A stretch of 64,000 nucleotides of DNA from Bacillus pseudomycoides DSM 12442 (GCF_000161455.1 NZ_CM000745.1:2377553-2441552), one strand, 5' to 3'. Counted from the first letter of the stretch, positions 24,540 through 34,199 are shown. The notes: a model not told the origin generated them from the sequence alone. Program-made: numbers and translations.

Positions 24540-24971
24540 ATGAAAATAAAATTTGCTTCACCAGAGGATTTAGAATGGATTAACAGTCAGTATAAATCAG
24601 TTGGATTTGTGCCAAGTGATTTAAAAAAAGATAAAGTGGCAATTGTGACATACAACGGAGAATATGTTGGACTTGGACGTTTAGTTAAAATTGATCAAAG
24701 CACGTTAGAAATGGGCGGTATTTATATACTTCCTAAATTCAGGGGCTATAAATTAGCAGGCGATCTCCTTTCTTTCTTAGTAGACGAAGCAAAGCAATCC
24801 AATGTACCTAATATTTATTGCATTCCTTTTGAAGAACTGGCAGCTTTTTATAAAAAATATGGTTTTAAAGAAATTAATACTGATCAAGAGGGTGTTCATC
24901 CTACTGTATTAAATAAATACAATTGGTGTTTACGGGAATATGATAAAAATGTTTTGTTGTTTAAATTATAA
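24540..24971 (+). CDS. GNAT family N-acetyltransferase
   Basis: 143 aa single-domain GNAT: beta-strands with VGLGRLVKI, then MGGIYILPKFRGYKLAGDLLSFL carrying a degenerate Q/RxxGxG/A acetyl-CoA loop (RGYKLA), and the closing AAFYKKYGFKEI strand-helix. AAGGAG site 10 nt before the ATG. Acceptor substrate unknown. Converges on the YxeA-like gene across a shared terminator. Confidence 0.85.
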   Translation: MKIKFASPEDLEWINSQYKSVGFVPSDLKKDKVAIVTYNGEYVGLGRLVKIDQSTLEMGGIYILPKFRGYKLAGDLLSFLVDEAKQSNVPNIYCIPFEELAAFYKKYGFKEINTDQEGVHPTVLNKYNWCLREYDKNVLLFKL

Positions 24972-25021
24972 GCACTTTTAAATTCAAACTTCATTTCATA
25001 CCATTATTTTCTTCTTCAAAC

Positions 25022-25058
25022 AAAAAGGCAGCATGTACAATTATACATGCTGCCTTTT
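25022..25058. terminator. Bidirectional terminator
   Basis: 15-bp perfect stem 25023-25037/25044-25058 with A/T runs on both sides, between convergent genes. Confidence 0.9.
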
Positions 25059-25081
25059 CATCTATGAACAATCCTTATATA

Positions 25082-25480
25082 TTAGTTTTTATCCATCTGC
25101 TTTAGTGCTTTTTTAGGAATTTCATTTTGTTGGACTTCTTCATATGTTGAAATCCCTTTATATCCCTCACTATTTGGTTCATCAAATACATACACACGTA
25201 AAAAAGCATTTAGCTTTAAATTTTTATTAGCATCGAACTTAATACTCGTCTTATTTCCATCTTTATCATATGCAATTACGTTATACTCGTAACGCTTCCA
25301 AGTAGGATCATCTTTATCTACCTGATATTCTTTTCCGTTCTCCGTAATATGAACATACATTTTATCTTTGCCCAATTTTTGCTTCATTTCAGCTAAATCC
25401 CAATCAAAGCTTACAAAAGCAGTCATTAAAAGACCTAATAATACGAGAAAAGCAATCAAAGTTATTAACAGTTTCTTCAT
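25082..25480 (-). CDS. YxeA-like (DUF1093) exported protein
   Basis: 132 aa. N-terminal hydrophobic signal/anchor segment 4-25, then a small beta-rich domain with the family features YVHITENGKEY, RYEYNVIAYDKDGN and LRVYVFDEPNSEGYKGISTYEEV. YxeA-type proteins are small secreted OB-fold-like proteins in bacilli, some linked to ABC exporters of the bacitracin-response type; none adjoins here. Function unknown. Confidence 0.75.
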   Translation of the reverse strand: MKKLLITLIAFLVLLGLLMTAFVSFDWDLAEMKQKLGKDKMYVHITENGKEYQVDKDDPTWKRYEYNVIAYDKDGNKTSIKFDANKNLKLNAFLRVYVFDEPNSEGYKGISTYEEVQQNEIPKKALKQMDKN

Positions 25481-25677
25481 GTTTTCAACCTCTTGTTTTA
25501 ATAGTATGTGACACCTCGTATACTATCAGAAACCTTATGATCTATTTATCTATTTTCCTTACAAAAACCTTACACTTTTGTAATAAATTCGAACCAATTT
25601 TGAATTAGCAAGGATTTCCTTTCCCTTCACTGAATAGCACTTCTCCTACCCGAACTTTTGGATGCGAATATTATAAT

Positions 25678-25692
25678 TGAGAATGATAATAA
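25678..25692. promoter_or_regulatory. Possible Fur-like box
   Basis: TGAGAATGATAATAA matches about 12 of 15 positions of the Bacillus Fur box. It lies between divergent genes, upstream of the -10 (TATAAT, 25725-25730) of the 106-aa protein. Weak. Confidence 0.25.
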
Positions 25693-25772
25693 GGAAACAA
25701 TTTCATCTTTCCACTAAAAAACGTTATAATAAACTGTAGCCTCTACGATTACGTTATAAAGGAGATTAAAAA

Positions 25773-26093
25773 ATGGCTAAAATTAAAGTGTATCAAGTAA
25801 AAGAAGAAAATATGGATGCAGTAAAAAACATCATTGATGTTGAAGAACAAAACCCATCTACTGCAGATTTACAAAATCTATACACATGTGTATTAGATAC
25901 AGAGGATATGGCATTGCCTGAATCATATATCGAAGAAGATATTTTAATCGATTCTATTGAAGTAATGGTAAATGTGTCTCAAAATAAATTAAGAGACCTA
26001 GGCACATACGATGTAATTGAAGTACAAAACAAAGGTAAAAAAACACAGATTTTATTATTAGCAGACGAAGAATATGAAGTAATCGAAGGTTAA
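25773..26093 (+). CDS. Conserved small acidic protein of unknown function
   Basis: 106 aa, soluble, acidic, with no signal peptide. Alternating strands and helices (KIKVYQVKEENM, SIEVMVNVSQNKL, YDVIEVQNKGKKTQILLL) suggest one compact alpha/beta domain. An AAGGAGA site and a TATAAT -10 precede it; a strong bidirectional terminator follows. I cannot assign a role. Confidence 0.7.
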   Translation: MAKIKVYQVKEENMDAVKNIIDVEEQNPSTADLQNLYTCVLDTEDMALPESYIEEDILIDSIEVMVNVSQNKLRDLGTYDVIEVQNKGKKTQILLLADEEYEVIEG

Positions 26094-26110
26094 TTTGTAA
26101 AGTTACATAC

Positions 26111-26147
26111 AAAAAAGCTCCTTTCTATTTGAGAAAGGAGCTTTTTT
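26111..26147. terminator. Bidirectional terminator
   Basis: 15-bp stem 26111-26125/26133-26147, A and T runs on each side, between convergent genes. Confidence 0.92.
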
Positions 26148-26150
26148 CTT

Positions 26151-27686
26151 CTATGCTTTTGATGTTTCAGCCTTTATCTTACCTTGTTCTTTCTTGTATA
26201 CCATTCGTTCATTCCCCATAAAGAAAATAAACACGAATGCTAAACCTGCTGGAACTAACGCCCACATAAAAGTATGAACGATAGAACTTGAAAGGGCTTC
26301 AATAATTTTATCTAATATTTGTGGCGGAATTTGAGATCTTGCGCCTTCTGAAAGAATTGCTCTTGAATCCCCTAGAGCGTTGCTATTTATTCCGCCATCC
26401 ATTCCTTTAAATGCTTCTTCTAATTGATCTTGAAAACCTGTTCTTTGAATCATACCAAATATTGTAATCCCAAGTGTCATTCCTAATGAGCGGATAAAGT
26501 TACTCGTTGAAGTTGCTGATCCGCGCTGGTTCATACCAAAGCCATGGATTGCAGCCATACTTAATACTGAGAATGAAAACCCTACACCAAAACCGATAAT
26601 AATCATATAAAGGGTTAGCCATACACGACTTGTTTCTGGTGTTAATGTACTTAATAAGAACAATCCACCAAGCATAATTACAGCAGAAATAATCATGATA
26701 TTGCGGTAACTTAACTTTGATGTTAAAAATCCGCCTAACTGTGCTGTAACGACTGATCCTAACATCATTGGCAATAGTAATAAGCCAGAATTCGTTGCCG
26801 ATCCGCCATATACACCTTGAATGAACAAAGGAATATATACAGTTGCTGACATAAAAGCAGCCCCGTAAAATAAAGCGATAATTGTACTCATCCCGAATAA
26901 GCGCTGTTTAAACATTTCAAACGATATGATAGGTTCTACCACTTTTCTTTCAATAAAAATAAACATAATAATTAAAATAGCAAATGCCGCAAATAAACTT
27001 AAAATAAAAGTAGAGTCCCAATCATACTTCTGTCCACCAAGTTCTAATGCGAACATTAAACAAACAACTGCACCGACTAGTGTAATTGCACCAAACCAAT
27101 CAATCTTTTGTTTTTGATGAACGCGCGATTCTTTATAAAAGAATACAATAAAAATAAGTGATAGAATACCAAGCGGTAAGTTAATATAAAACACCCAGTG
27201 CCAGCTAATGTAGTCTGTAATATATGCGCCAAGTAAAGGACCGAAAATACTAGATAATCCAAAGACCGCACCAAATAATCCCCCCATTTTCCCGCGCTTT
27301 TCGGGCGGAAAAATATCAAAAACAATAGTAAAGGCAATTGGAACAAGTGCCCCGCCACCAATACCTTGGATCGCACGATAAATACCTAACTGCGTAATAT
27401 TTTCTGCGGTACCACAAAGTGCCGAACCAATCATAAAGACAATTAAGCCGAAAATAAAGAATCTTTTTCTACCATACATATCTGATAGTTTTCCGAAAAT
27501 CGGCATTCCTGCCATTTCTGCTACCATATACGCCGATACAACCCAAACAAAGTTTTCTAATCCGCCTAAATCGCCAACAATTGTTCCCATCGCTGTAACA
27601 ACAATGGTATTATCCATTGATGCCATTAAAATCCCTAGCAATAAACCAGCAACTACAAAGCTAAGTTTACTATTCTTTGCAACCAT
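26151..27686 (-). CDS. DHA2-family MFS multidrug exporter (EmrB/QacA type)
   Basis: 511 aa with 14 predicted membrane helices. Motif A GKLSDMYGRKRFF between TM2 and TM3, motif C region with GAVFGLSSIFGPLLGAYI in TM5, and MDNTIV at TM1 (the acidic residue common in DHA2 drug/H+ antiporters). A long loop of about 70 residues precedes the last helix. It exports cationic drugs or toxicants using proton motive force. Good GAGGGAG site. It follows the bactofilin operon on the same strand 23 bp downstream and may be co-transcribed with it. Confidence 0.9.
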   Translation of the reverse strand: MVAKNSKLSFVVAGLLLGILMASMDNTIVVTAMGTIVGDLGGLENFVWVVSAYMVAEMAGMPIFGKLSDMYGRKRFFIFGLIVFMIGSALCGTAENITQLGIYRAIQGIGGGALVPIAFTIVFDIFPPEKRGKMGGLFGAVFGLSSIFGPLLGAYITDYISWHWVFYINLPLGILSLIFIVFFYKESRVHQKQKIDWFGAITLVGAVVCLMFALELGGQKYDWDSTFILSLFAAFAILIIMFIFIERKVVEPIISFEMFKQRLFGMSTIIALFYGAAFMSATVYIPLFIQGVYGGSATNSGLLLLPMMLGSVVTAQLGGFLTSKLSYRNIMIISAVIMLGGLFLLSTLTPETSRVWLTLYMIIIGFGVGFSFSVLSMAAIHGFGMNQRGSATSTSNFIRSLGMTLGITIFGMIQRTGFQDQLEEAFKGMDGGINSNALGDSRAILSEGARSQIPPQILDKIIEALSSSIVHTFMWALVPAGLAFVFIFFMGNERMVYKKEQGKIKAETSKA

Positions 27687-27709
27687 ATATCTTGCTCTCC
27701 CTCTTACAA

Positions 27710-28417
27710 CTATATTTGTTTATGTTCTTTTACAACTGATTTGCCTTTTTGATTAAAGCTAGTATGATATTCAACAACACTTATTTCACAGCCAGGGCCA
27801 ATTGTAACATTGTTTCCCCTCACTACTTCAGCTATTGTATGCTCTAAATAAATGTCATCACCTTCAATAATTGATGTTTGAAGATTACCAGTATGGCTTG
27901 TAAAAGGAATAAATCTAGCTTTTTTTCGTACTGTAATCTTTTTCCCACCAATTTCTCTTACTTTACTTCCTTCATAACGCAAGATAATGTTAATATTTTC
28001 AGCATTTAAAAGCCCTTCACTTTCAAGACCACCCGTTAATAAAAATTCTTCAACTTCAATATCTTCTTTTACAGTCAGCCCTCCTTTAATGTCCACAAAG
28101 TTTCCGGATAACTTTCCATTCACTTCGAACATTCCTCGAATTTTTATTTTGTTAATGTGACAATCATTCTGCACTTGTGTATTACCATATACTTTCACAT
28201 ACTCAGCATGCAAACCACCTTGTACTTCACTATCTCCATACACAATATATGAATTTGTCGTCATATCACCACGAACACCGCTCGTTCCATATGCTTTAAA
28301 TTCATTGCAGTTCACATCATTTGAAATTGTTCCTTCTCCTCGAATTTTCACTTTATTATAGATTCCACCTGATGAACTACCAGAACCATTCAATGTAAGA
28401 CTATTTCGCTTTTCCAT
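27710..28417 (-). CDS. yhbF: Bactofilin-like polymer-forming protein (YhbF)
   Basis: 235 aa made almost entirely of short beta repeats with alternating hydrophobic residues (KVKIRGEGTI, EFKAYGTSGV, YVKVYGNTQV, FVDIKGGLTV), the right-handed beta-helix signature of bactofilins. Paralogous to the next gene upstream, with a shared end pattern VVRGNNVTIGPGCEI. In B. subtilis the yhbD-yhbE-yhbF order is the same, and YhbE/YhbF (BacE/BacF) are bactofilins reported to be needed for swimming motility. Likely a cytoskeletal filament subunit beneath the membrane. Confidence 0.85.
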   Translation of the reverse strand: MEKRNSLTLNGSGSSSGGIYNKVKIRGEGTISNDVNCNEFKAYGTSGVRGDMTTNSYIVYGDSEVQGGLHAEYVKVYGNTQVQNDCHINKIKIRGMFEVNGKLSGNFVDIKGGLTVKEDIEVEEFLLTGGLESEGLLNAENINIILRYEGSKVREIGGKKITVRKKARFIPFTSHTGNLQTSIIEGDDIYLEHTIAEVVRGNNVTIGPGCEISVVEYHTSFNQKGKSVVKEHKQI

Positions 28418-28442
28418 TTACATTCCTCTCTCTATAAAAAAA

Positions 28443-29153
28443 TTAAACTTGCTGAATTTCTTTTACTTTTGCATTTTTATCGACATGAAGAACTCCCGTA
28501 TATTCTATAAGTCCAATCTCACAATTCGGCCCCACTGTAACATTGTTACCTCTTACAGTTTTAATTTGCACGTAATCAATATCAATATTGTCACCTTCTA
28601 ACAATTCAGCTTCTAAATGTGATCCAAACACCGTTTTAAAAAGCCCACTAAATGCTGTTGGTCTGTGTCTTACTTTAATTGTTTGACCACCTATTTCTTT
28701 TACTCTACATGTACCATGAATATCGATGTCAATTTCATCTGCGCTTAGTAAGCCACCAATTGTGAATTGCCCTTCTGACGAAAAGATATCTACTTCACAA
28801 TTACCGTCAATAGTCGCTTGCCCACGGATTTTAAGCTCTTCTCCTGTCAAAGTACCACCAATTGTTCCTTTTCCAGCAATCTTTAAATTGTTAGCCTTTA
28901 CATCTTTTGTAATCGTTGCTTTTCCATCAATTCGCATATTTTCAGTGCTTACTGTACCGTCAACTTTACCGGATCCACTAATTTTTGTGTTCTCGCTTTT
29001 TAAATCACCATTTACACTACCTGACCCATTACATTCAAATTCATCACAGTCAATATTTCCATTAACAGTTCCTTTTCCATTTAACTGTACTTTATGGAAC
29101 TCTCCACCATTTGAAGAACCATAGCCATTTATAATTAATTTTTCTGTATGCAT
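28443..29153 (-). CDS. yhbE: Bactofilin-like polymer-forming protein (YhbE)
   Basis: 236 aa, repeated strands such as KVQLNGKGTV, EFECNGSGSV, NTKISGSGKV, NMRIDGKATI, NLKIAGKGTI give a regular 18-19-residue beta-helix repeat. Ends with TVRGNNVTVGPNCEIG, shared with YhbF. GGAGGAG site just before the ATG. Sits between yhbD and yhbF, spaced by 13 and 25 bp, so the three form one operon. Probably co-polymerises with YhbF. Confidence 0.87.
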   Translation of the reverse strand: MHTEKLIINGYGSSNGGEFHKVQLNGKGTVNGNIDCDEFECNGSGSVNGDLKSENTKISGSGKVDGTVSTENMRIDGKATITKDVKANNLKIAGKGTIGGTLTGEELKIRGQATIDGNCEVDIFSSEGQFTIGGLLSADEIDIDIHGTCRVKEIGGQTIKVRHRPTAFSGLFKTVFGSHLEAELLEGDNIDIDYVQIKTVRGNNVTVGPNCEIGLIEYTGVLHVDKNAKVKEIQQV

Positions 29154-29166
29154 TATTTCTCCTCCA

Positions 29167-29790
29167 CTACAATAGTTTTGATTTTAATGCTTCTGTATAT
29201 TGCATGATTGTTAAACGTACGACTATCTTCGTACCTTTTTCAAAAAATAGATCTTCCACATTTGAAACTAAGAAACATGTAGCAATACCTAGTTTTCGAA
29301 CCACAACTAATTCACTATTCTTTTGTTTCATGATTTCATAGTGCTCATGCAGCACTTGCAGTATCATCTTACCTTCTTCTAAACTAATTTCTCCAGATTG
29401 CAGTAATTCTTCTAAAATGTATACATAGAGAATATCAACAAATTGAAATTCTACCGGTTTATTCGTTTGTTCTATAAAAAACTGCACAACCGGTTCGGAG
29501 GCAATACCCTTTCGTATCATGTCTTCTTTCGTTAAAGAAACCTCTGTTACACTTGGTGAAAACATATTCGCTAATTCATCTAGAGACAAATCCTCTTTCA
29601 TTGTTTGAATTTTATCAATACGTTCTAATATCTTTTCTTTCGGAAAAAATGTTTCTTGCCCTGTAAAAGTTGATTTTCTTACAAACCAATCTTCTGGTAT
29701 TAAATTCTTTCTTTTCCACCTATATAGCTGTCCGTATGAAATACCAGTCAGTTCTAATAAATCCTTTTTTGAAATTAAATCCGTACTCAA
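29167..29790 (-). CDS. yhbD: YhbD family (DUF4004) helix-turn-helix protein
   Basis: 207 aa from a TTG at 29790 with AAGGAG 10 nt upstream; the ATG further upstream has no site. The N-terminal ~45 residues form a MerR-like helix-turn-helix (ISKKDLLELTGISYGQLYRWKRKN), then a helical region and a C-terminal mixed domain. It heads the operon with two bactofilin genes, as yhbD does in B. subtilis, and presumably regulates or positions them. Exact function unknown. Confidence 0.82.
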   Translation of the reverse strand: MSTDLISKKDLLELTGISYGQLYRWKRKNLIPEDWFVRKSTFTGQETFFPKEKILERIDKIQTMKEDLSLDELANMFSPSVTEVSLTKEDMIRKGIASEPVVQFFIEQTNKPVEFQFVDILYVYILEELLQSGEISLEEGKMILQVLHEHYEIMKQKNSELVVVRKLGIATCFLVSNVEDLFFEKGTKIVVRLTIMQYTEALKSKLL

Positions 29791-29903
29791 CTGTATAACA
29801 CTCCTTCCTGATAACAATGTAACATAACACTGTTACACTGTAAATGGGTGTTTATAAAAAATGTGCGAAACAATGTTCAAAATCAAAATGTACTTCCATA
29901 CAA

Positions 29904-29935
29904 AAAGGCCCTTTTGATTTTTCAAAAGAACCTTT
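29904..29935 (-). terminator. Terminator of SgrR-like gene
   Basis: 14-bp stem 29904-29917/29922-29935 with two G-U pairs on the minus strand and a trailing T run, just after the stop at 29952. Confidence 0.75.
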
Positions 29936-29951
29936 ATTAAATGCTTATATA

Positions 29952-31688
29952 TTAAGGTTTAAACCATATATTATAAAAATCAATCCAACCTTGAGCGTTG
30001 ATGATTATATTTTGTACTTTTTCATGTGTACGTATGTGTTGTTTATTACGATATAAAGGAACAATATGAATATTACGTAACAATGTATCCTCTATATCGC
30101 GTAACAGTGTAATTCGCTTTTCAAAATTAGGTTCAATAAAATATGAATGTAATTGCTCATTAAAATCCAGAGAGCTATGCTGATAAATAAAACTATTTTT
30201 TGAAAGAAACATATACAGAAAACTGCTTTCTGTTTGCTCGCTAATGGTAGCACTATCATGAATGATATCTGCTTGCTTTATCATTTGAACCTGTAATAAT
30301 TCCTGTGTATCAAGAAAAGCTATTTCAATTACAATTCCATATTTGGCACATTCTTTTTGAATCCAATATGAATCTTCTACATGATCTTGTCCTTTAAATG
30401 TGTATAAATTTAATATTTCATTATTATACTTACTATTTTGAACCAAGATTTGAATATCCTCTTTTATTCTTGGCATAAAAAAATTCGTCAATAATAATTC
30501 CCCTGCTACCTCGCCACGCTCTCCCTCTAACTCACCTATTATTTTGCTGCTATGAATAATTTTATACAACGCTTTGCGAAATGTAATATCTTGCATAGGT
30601 CCTTGTTTCTCAGTGTTTAACGTTATATATGTTACATTGGATTCCAGTATAGAAAGTTCCTTATGATACTTTTCTAATTCTTTATGTTGCGCCTTTACGA
30701 AAACATCATATGTATCAATACTTTGTGGCACATTCCATAATTCAATCCGATCGAGAAAGGGTCGTTCACGAAAATACAAATCATGAGCTTCTAATACAAA
30801 AATAGACTCATTATTTTCACACAGTTTAAACGGTCCTGTTCCAATTAATTTGTCTTCCTCATCTTCCATTACAATAGAACACTGTTCTGAGCTTAAAGCA
30901 TGTAATAACAATTGATTTTCCGTATGCAAGTGCATTTCTACAATATATTCATTTACAATACGAACACTTTCAACATGTTGAAGCATCCATGAATACGGAT
31001 TATCCTCTTTATTCATAAACCTACCAAATGTATATACAACATCATGAGCTGTAAATCGTTTTCCATTATGAAATCGAACCCCCTTTCGTAAATAAAAAGT
31101 CCATAGTTTTAGATTGTCATTATATTCCCAATGAAAAGCGAGTCTCGGCTCTATTGTATTTGTGCTCTCATTAACATAAATAAGCGTGTCATATAGATGT
31201 TTTACCATATGACACTCCGAACGCATTGTAGCATATACAGGATCTAAAGAAATTTTCAGGTTCATTTCAACTTGTAAACGCAGTACATCTTGTCTTCCTC
31301 GAGAAGTCATTTCAATTTGATAACCAAATATCGAATCTATCCAAGCTTGGAATTGTTTTTCTAATATGGGGAAATATGAGCTATATTGCTCAACAAATGC
31401 TTTTCCACCCTTTACATCCCCTTGTTTCGTTATTTCTTTCCCCTGTTCTAAAATTAAAGAAATAGGATTTTTTTGAAACGATAACTTTGATCGATTCCCT
31501 CTTCCGCGTCCTGGAAACCAACAAATCCACGCTAACTCTTCTAATTTTTTTATAATAAATTTACTATTACGATCCGTACAAAACAATGTTTCCGATATAT
31601 TTTGTAATGATATTTCTATTTTTTCTTCCTCTGTTCTCCCTTTTCCATACTGGACCCACAGCTGTATGTACTGCTCCAAAATAACCAT
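29952..31688 (-). CDS. SgrR-like regulator: winged helix fused to solute-binding domain
   Basis: 578 aa from the ATG at 31688 (AGGGGG 7 nt upstream). Residues 1-115 resemble the SgrR N-terminal winged helix (NISETLFCTDRN, KKLEELAWICWFPGRGRGNRSKL). From about 145 on it resembles family 5 oligopeptide-binding proteins (YDTLIYVNESTNTIEPRLAFHWEY, FYLRKGVRFHNGKRFTAHDV), without a signal peptide. Such fusions are cytoplasmic regulators that sense a small ligand in the binding-protein domain. It is divergent from an MFS transporter 102 bp away, which is its probable target. Confidence 0.85.
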   Translation of the reverse strand: MVILEQYIQLWVQYGKGRTEEEKIEISLQNISETLFCTDRNSKFIIKKLEELAWICWFPGRGRGNRSKLSFQKNPISLILEQGKEITKQGDVKGGKAFVEQYSSYFPILEKQFQAWIDSIFGYQIEMTSRGRQDVLRLQVEMNLKISLDPVYATMRSECHMVKHLYDTLIYVNESTNTIEPRLAFHWEYNDNLKLWTFYLRKGVRFHNGKRFTAHDVVYTFGRFMNKEDNPYSWMLQHVESVRIVNEYIVEMHLHTENQLLLHALSSEQCSIVMEDEEDKLIGTGPFKLCENNESIFVLEAHDLYFRERPFLDRIELWNVPQSIDTYDVFVKAQHKELEKYHKELSILESNVTYITLNTEKQGPMQDITFRKALYKIIHSSKIIGELEGERGEVAGELLLTNFFMPRIKEDIQILVQNSKYNNEILNLYTFKGQDHVEDSYWIQKECAKYGIVIEIAFLDTQELLQVQMIKQADIIHDSATISEQTESSFLYMFLSKNSFIYQHSSLDFNEQLHSYFIEPNFEKRITLLRDIEDTLLRNIHIVPLYRNKQHIRTHEKVQNIIINAQGWIDFYNIWFKP

Positions 31689-31790
31689 ACTTTTCCCCCT
31701 AAAAGATGAAAAATCTCCTTCTTTCATTCTACCCTTTTTCATTTCTTGCTTCTATCTTAAGATTTCTATATAGAAAGGGGGAAATGAAGA

Positions 31791-32996
31791 ATGAATCATC
31801 TTATAAAACGCTATAATAAACCAATCCGGATTCGATTATTAGGTGAGTTGTTAACTAGAACAACTGAGGCCATGTTAGCAATTATTTTTATTGTCCATGT
31901 CAATAAAGCACTAGAAGGTAATGTGATTATGACAATGCTTCTGTTTGGATTGCAGCCACTTTCTGATATTGTGTTCACAATCATTGCTGGAGGTGTAACA
32001 GATCGCTACGGTAGAAAGAAAATTATGTTACTCGGATTATTCGTGCAAGCAATTGCAATAGGCGGATTTGTTTTTGCTGAATCAGTCCTATTCTTTGCTT
32101 TGTTATATGTAATGAACGGTATTGGCCGCTCCTTATATATTCCTGCTCAGCGTGCACAAATTGCCGATTTAACTGAACAAAAACAACAAGCTGAAATATT
32201 CGCTGTTCTTCAAACAGTAGGAGCTATCGGTGCTGTGATTGGTCCATTCATCGGTGCCTTTTTTTACAATAGTCACCCTGAATACTTATTTGTCATTCAA
32301 GCTGTAACTCTCCTGCTGTATGCCATTCTCGTTTGGACACAACTGCCAGAAACAGCTCCAATCATTCAAACTAATGAAAAATCAGCACAAGTAACAACAC
32401 GTACACAGTTTATTTTTAAGCATTATGCTATATTTGGACTCATGATATCTACTCTTCCGATTAGCTTTTTCTATGCCCAAACTGAAACAAATTATCGTGT
32501 ATTCGCAGAAGATATCTTTCCAAATTTCTTATTTGTTCTCGCATTTATCTCGACTTGTAAAGCTGTAATGGAAATCATCCTGCAAGTTGGTCTTGTCAAA
32601 TGGTCTGAACGATTTTCAATGCCTAAAATAATTGTAATTTCATATATTTGTTATACATTCGCTGCTATTGGTTATGGTTATTCTACAACATTATGGTCAC
32701 TCTTCTTCACATTGCTTTTCCTGACAATTGGTGAAAGTATTGCTTTAAATCACTTACTACGATTTGTTTCCAGAATAGCACCAAGTCACAAGCGGGGATT
32801 ATATTTTTCTATCTACGGCATACACTGGGATATTTCTCGAACGTGCGGTCCTGCTATAGGTGCAGTTATATTAAGTCATGTAAGCGGCGGCACTCTATTT
32901 TATATTTGTGCCTGCTTATTAATAATTGGTGGAATCATTCAAACTTATTTTGTATATTCAGTAGAGCGTAATAAATCAAAAGAGCTGTTCTTATAA
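31791..32996 (+). CDS. MFS transporter paired with SgrR-like regulator
   Basis: 401 aa, 12 predicted membrane helices. Motif A GGVTDRYGRKKI lies between TM2 and TM3. Drug/H+ antiporter-1 type size. Divergent from the SgrR-like gene; this pairing recurs in bacilli and suggests that the regulator controls export or uptake of its own ligand. The terminator hairpin begins inside the last codons. Confidence 0.87.
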   Translation: MNHLIKRYNKPIRIRLLGELLTRTTEAMLAIIFIVHVNKALEGNVIMTMLLFGLQPLSDIVFTIIAGGVTDRYGRKKIMLLGLFVQAIAIGGFVFAESVLFFALLYVMNGIGRSLYIPAQRAQIADLTEQKQQAEIFAVLQTVGAIGAVIGPFIGAFFYNSHPEYLFVIQAVTLLLYAILVWTQLPETAPIIQTNEKSAQVTTRTQFIFKHYAIFGLMISTLPISFFYAQTETNYRVFAEDIFPNFLFVLAFISTCKAVMEIILQVGLVKWSERFSMPKIIVISYICYTFAAIGYGYSTTLWSLFFTLLFLTIGESIALNHLLRFVSRIAPSHKRGLYFSIYGIHWDISRTCGPAIGAVILSHVSGGTLFYICACLLIIGGIIQTYFVYSVERNKSKELFL

Positions 32997-33013
32997 CAGA
33001 ACGGCTCTTTTTC
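32978..33013 (+). terminator. Terminator overlapping MFS 3' end
   Basis: 14-bp stem 32978-32991/32998-33011 with one G-U pair, then T residues; the stop codon lies inside the loop side of the hairpin. Confidence 0.85.
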
Positions 33014-33194
33014 TTATATCAACTACCCTGCCATATTATTAACACTGTCCTCTGTGGAAAACTCTACATGTATATATTCTTTATTCATAATTTCTTCCTT
33101 AAAACATATCCTATTTATTTGTTATACTGAATAGATAATAGGAAAATTTTACTGGGTTTGATAACCATTTTATTCACTTTAAAGAAGAGGTATA

Positions 33195-33557
33195 ATGAAT
33201 AAAGCTATCGACATACAATATCTGTGTCATTTAATATATCAAACATTTTCAATTCCTGTTCATTTTTTATCTACAAATAATGATATCTTATATGAATTTA
33301 TTTCTAACGATAGTTGTAGTCCTTTTTATTCCTCTAAGAAAGAACAACTAAATGACCTTTATCAAAAAAATGATCCCTATAACTTTCCACTCATCAAGAC
33401 CAATCGTTATCTAGAAAATTTTGTTTTAATTCACATAGTAGATCATGAATACATGGAAGGAACTCTTATCATTGGCCCTTCTGCATACCCACGTTTATCA
33501 GAAGATATGGTTATTGAACTCATGAATGAATTTGCACACAATTGCAATAAAGGCTGA
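33195..33557 (+). CDS. Sensor-domain fragment of an AraC-like regulator
   Basis: 120 aa resembling the N-terminal sensory domain of B. cereus-group AraC/YesN-like regulators (IDIQYLCHLIYQTFSIPV, FPLIKTNRYLENFVLIHI, EGTLIIGPSAYP). Full-length proteins continue for about 250 more residues with two helix-turn-helix motifs; here the frame ends at residue 120 and no HTH follows in any frame. GAAGAGG lies 4-5 nt from the ATG. Likely a truncated remnant, though a stand-alone ligand-binding protein cannot be excluded. Confidence 0.5.
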   Translation: MNKAIDIQYLCHLIYQTFSIPVHFLSTNNDILYEFISNDSCSPFYSSKKEQLNDLYQKNDPYNFPLIKTNRYLENFVLIHIVDHEYMEGTLIIGPSAYPRLSEDMVIELMNEFAHNCNKG

Positions 33558-33767
33558 CTTCTAGTGCACTCTTTCACTCGGTTATGTTGGATAATTTTTA
33601 TCTTTTACAAGTAAAAAGCTTCACTTTTCAAATGTCCGAAGAAACTTTTTCATGGTATGGATGCTCCTTTGAGCAGATATCCTCCTTCTCTACTAATAAA
33701 TTGTTATTTTTTTAGATTTCTGCTAACAATTTGTATAATCATTTTTGTGAAATTTATCCAAAATAAA

Positions 33768-33793
33768 AAAGCCGCCCTATTAAAGGCAGCTTT
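33768..33793 (-). terminator. Terminator of acidic cytosolic protein gene
   Basis: 9-bp stem 33768-33776/33785-33793 with one G-U pair and a minus-strand T run. Confidence 0.8.
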
Positions 33794-33803
33794 AGCTATG
33801 TAT

Positions 33804-34199
33804 TTATACTTCAATACTTTTTCCATCTTCAACGATGTGGTAAAGTAAATGAGCTAAATGATGAATTGGACCATATTCTTCCTCTTCTTCATCTGTTTCA
33901 CCTTGGAATTCAAGGTCATTTAAGTAAAGTGCTAAAAATTGATAGAATAATTTCAAATCAAATCCGTAGCAAGCACTTGGCTCTTCATGATCTCCTTCAT
34001 ATTGCAACATTAAGTATTGTTCATTGCCTTCTGCATCTTCTGCATCAAAGAATACAAAGAAACCAACATTTGTATCTAGATCAAATAGATGACGAGTACC
34101 GTTTTCTGTTACTTTATTGAAGTCCTCTTCACTTAACTTATGTACTGTTGTTGCTTTTGCATTGTCTTCTTGATGAAAGTTTACTGTAAATGATTTCAA
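33804..34199 (-). CDS. Acidic cytosolic protein of unknown function
   Basis: 131 aa, starting at TTG (34199) with AGGAGG 8 nt upstream. No signal or membrane segment. Strongly acidic, with a run of glutamates near 105-110 and a C-terminal His-rich helix (GPIHHLAHLLYHIVEDG). Not recognised beyond being a conserved Bacillus small protein. It has its own terminator. Confidence 0.7.
   Translation of the reverse strand: MKSFTVNFHQEDNAKATTVHKLSEEDFNKVTENGTRHLFDLDTNVGFFVFFDAEDAEGNEQYLMLQYEGDHEEPSACYGFDLKLFYQFLALYLNDLEFQGETDEEEEEYGPIHHLAHLLYHIVEDGKSIEV

Noticed and set aside
28726..29124. 132-codon open frame opposite the yhbE bactofilin gene
   Set aside because: It is an antisense shadow of the repetitive beta-helix codons; no ribosome site and composition mirrors the real gene.
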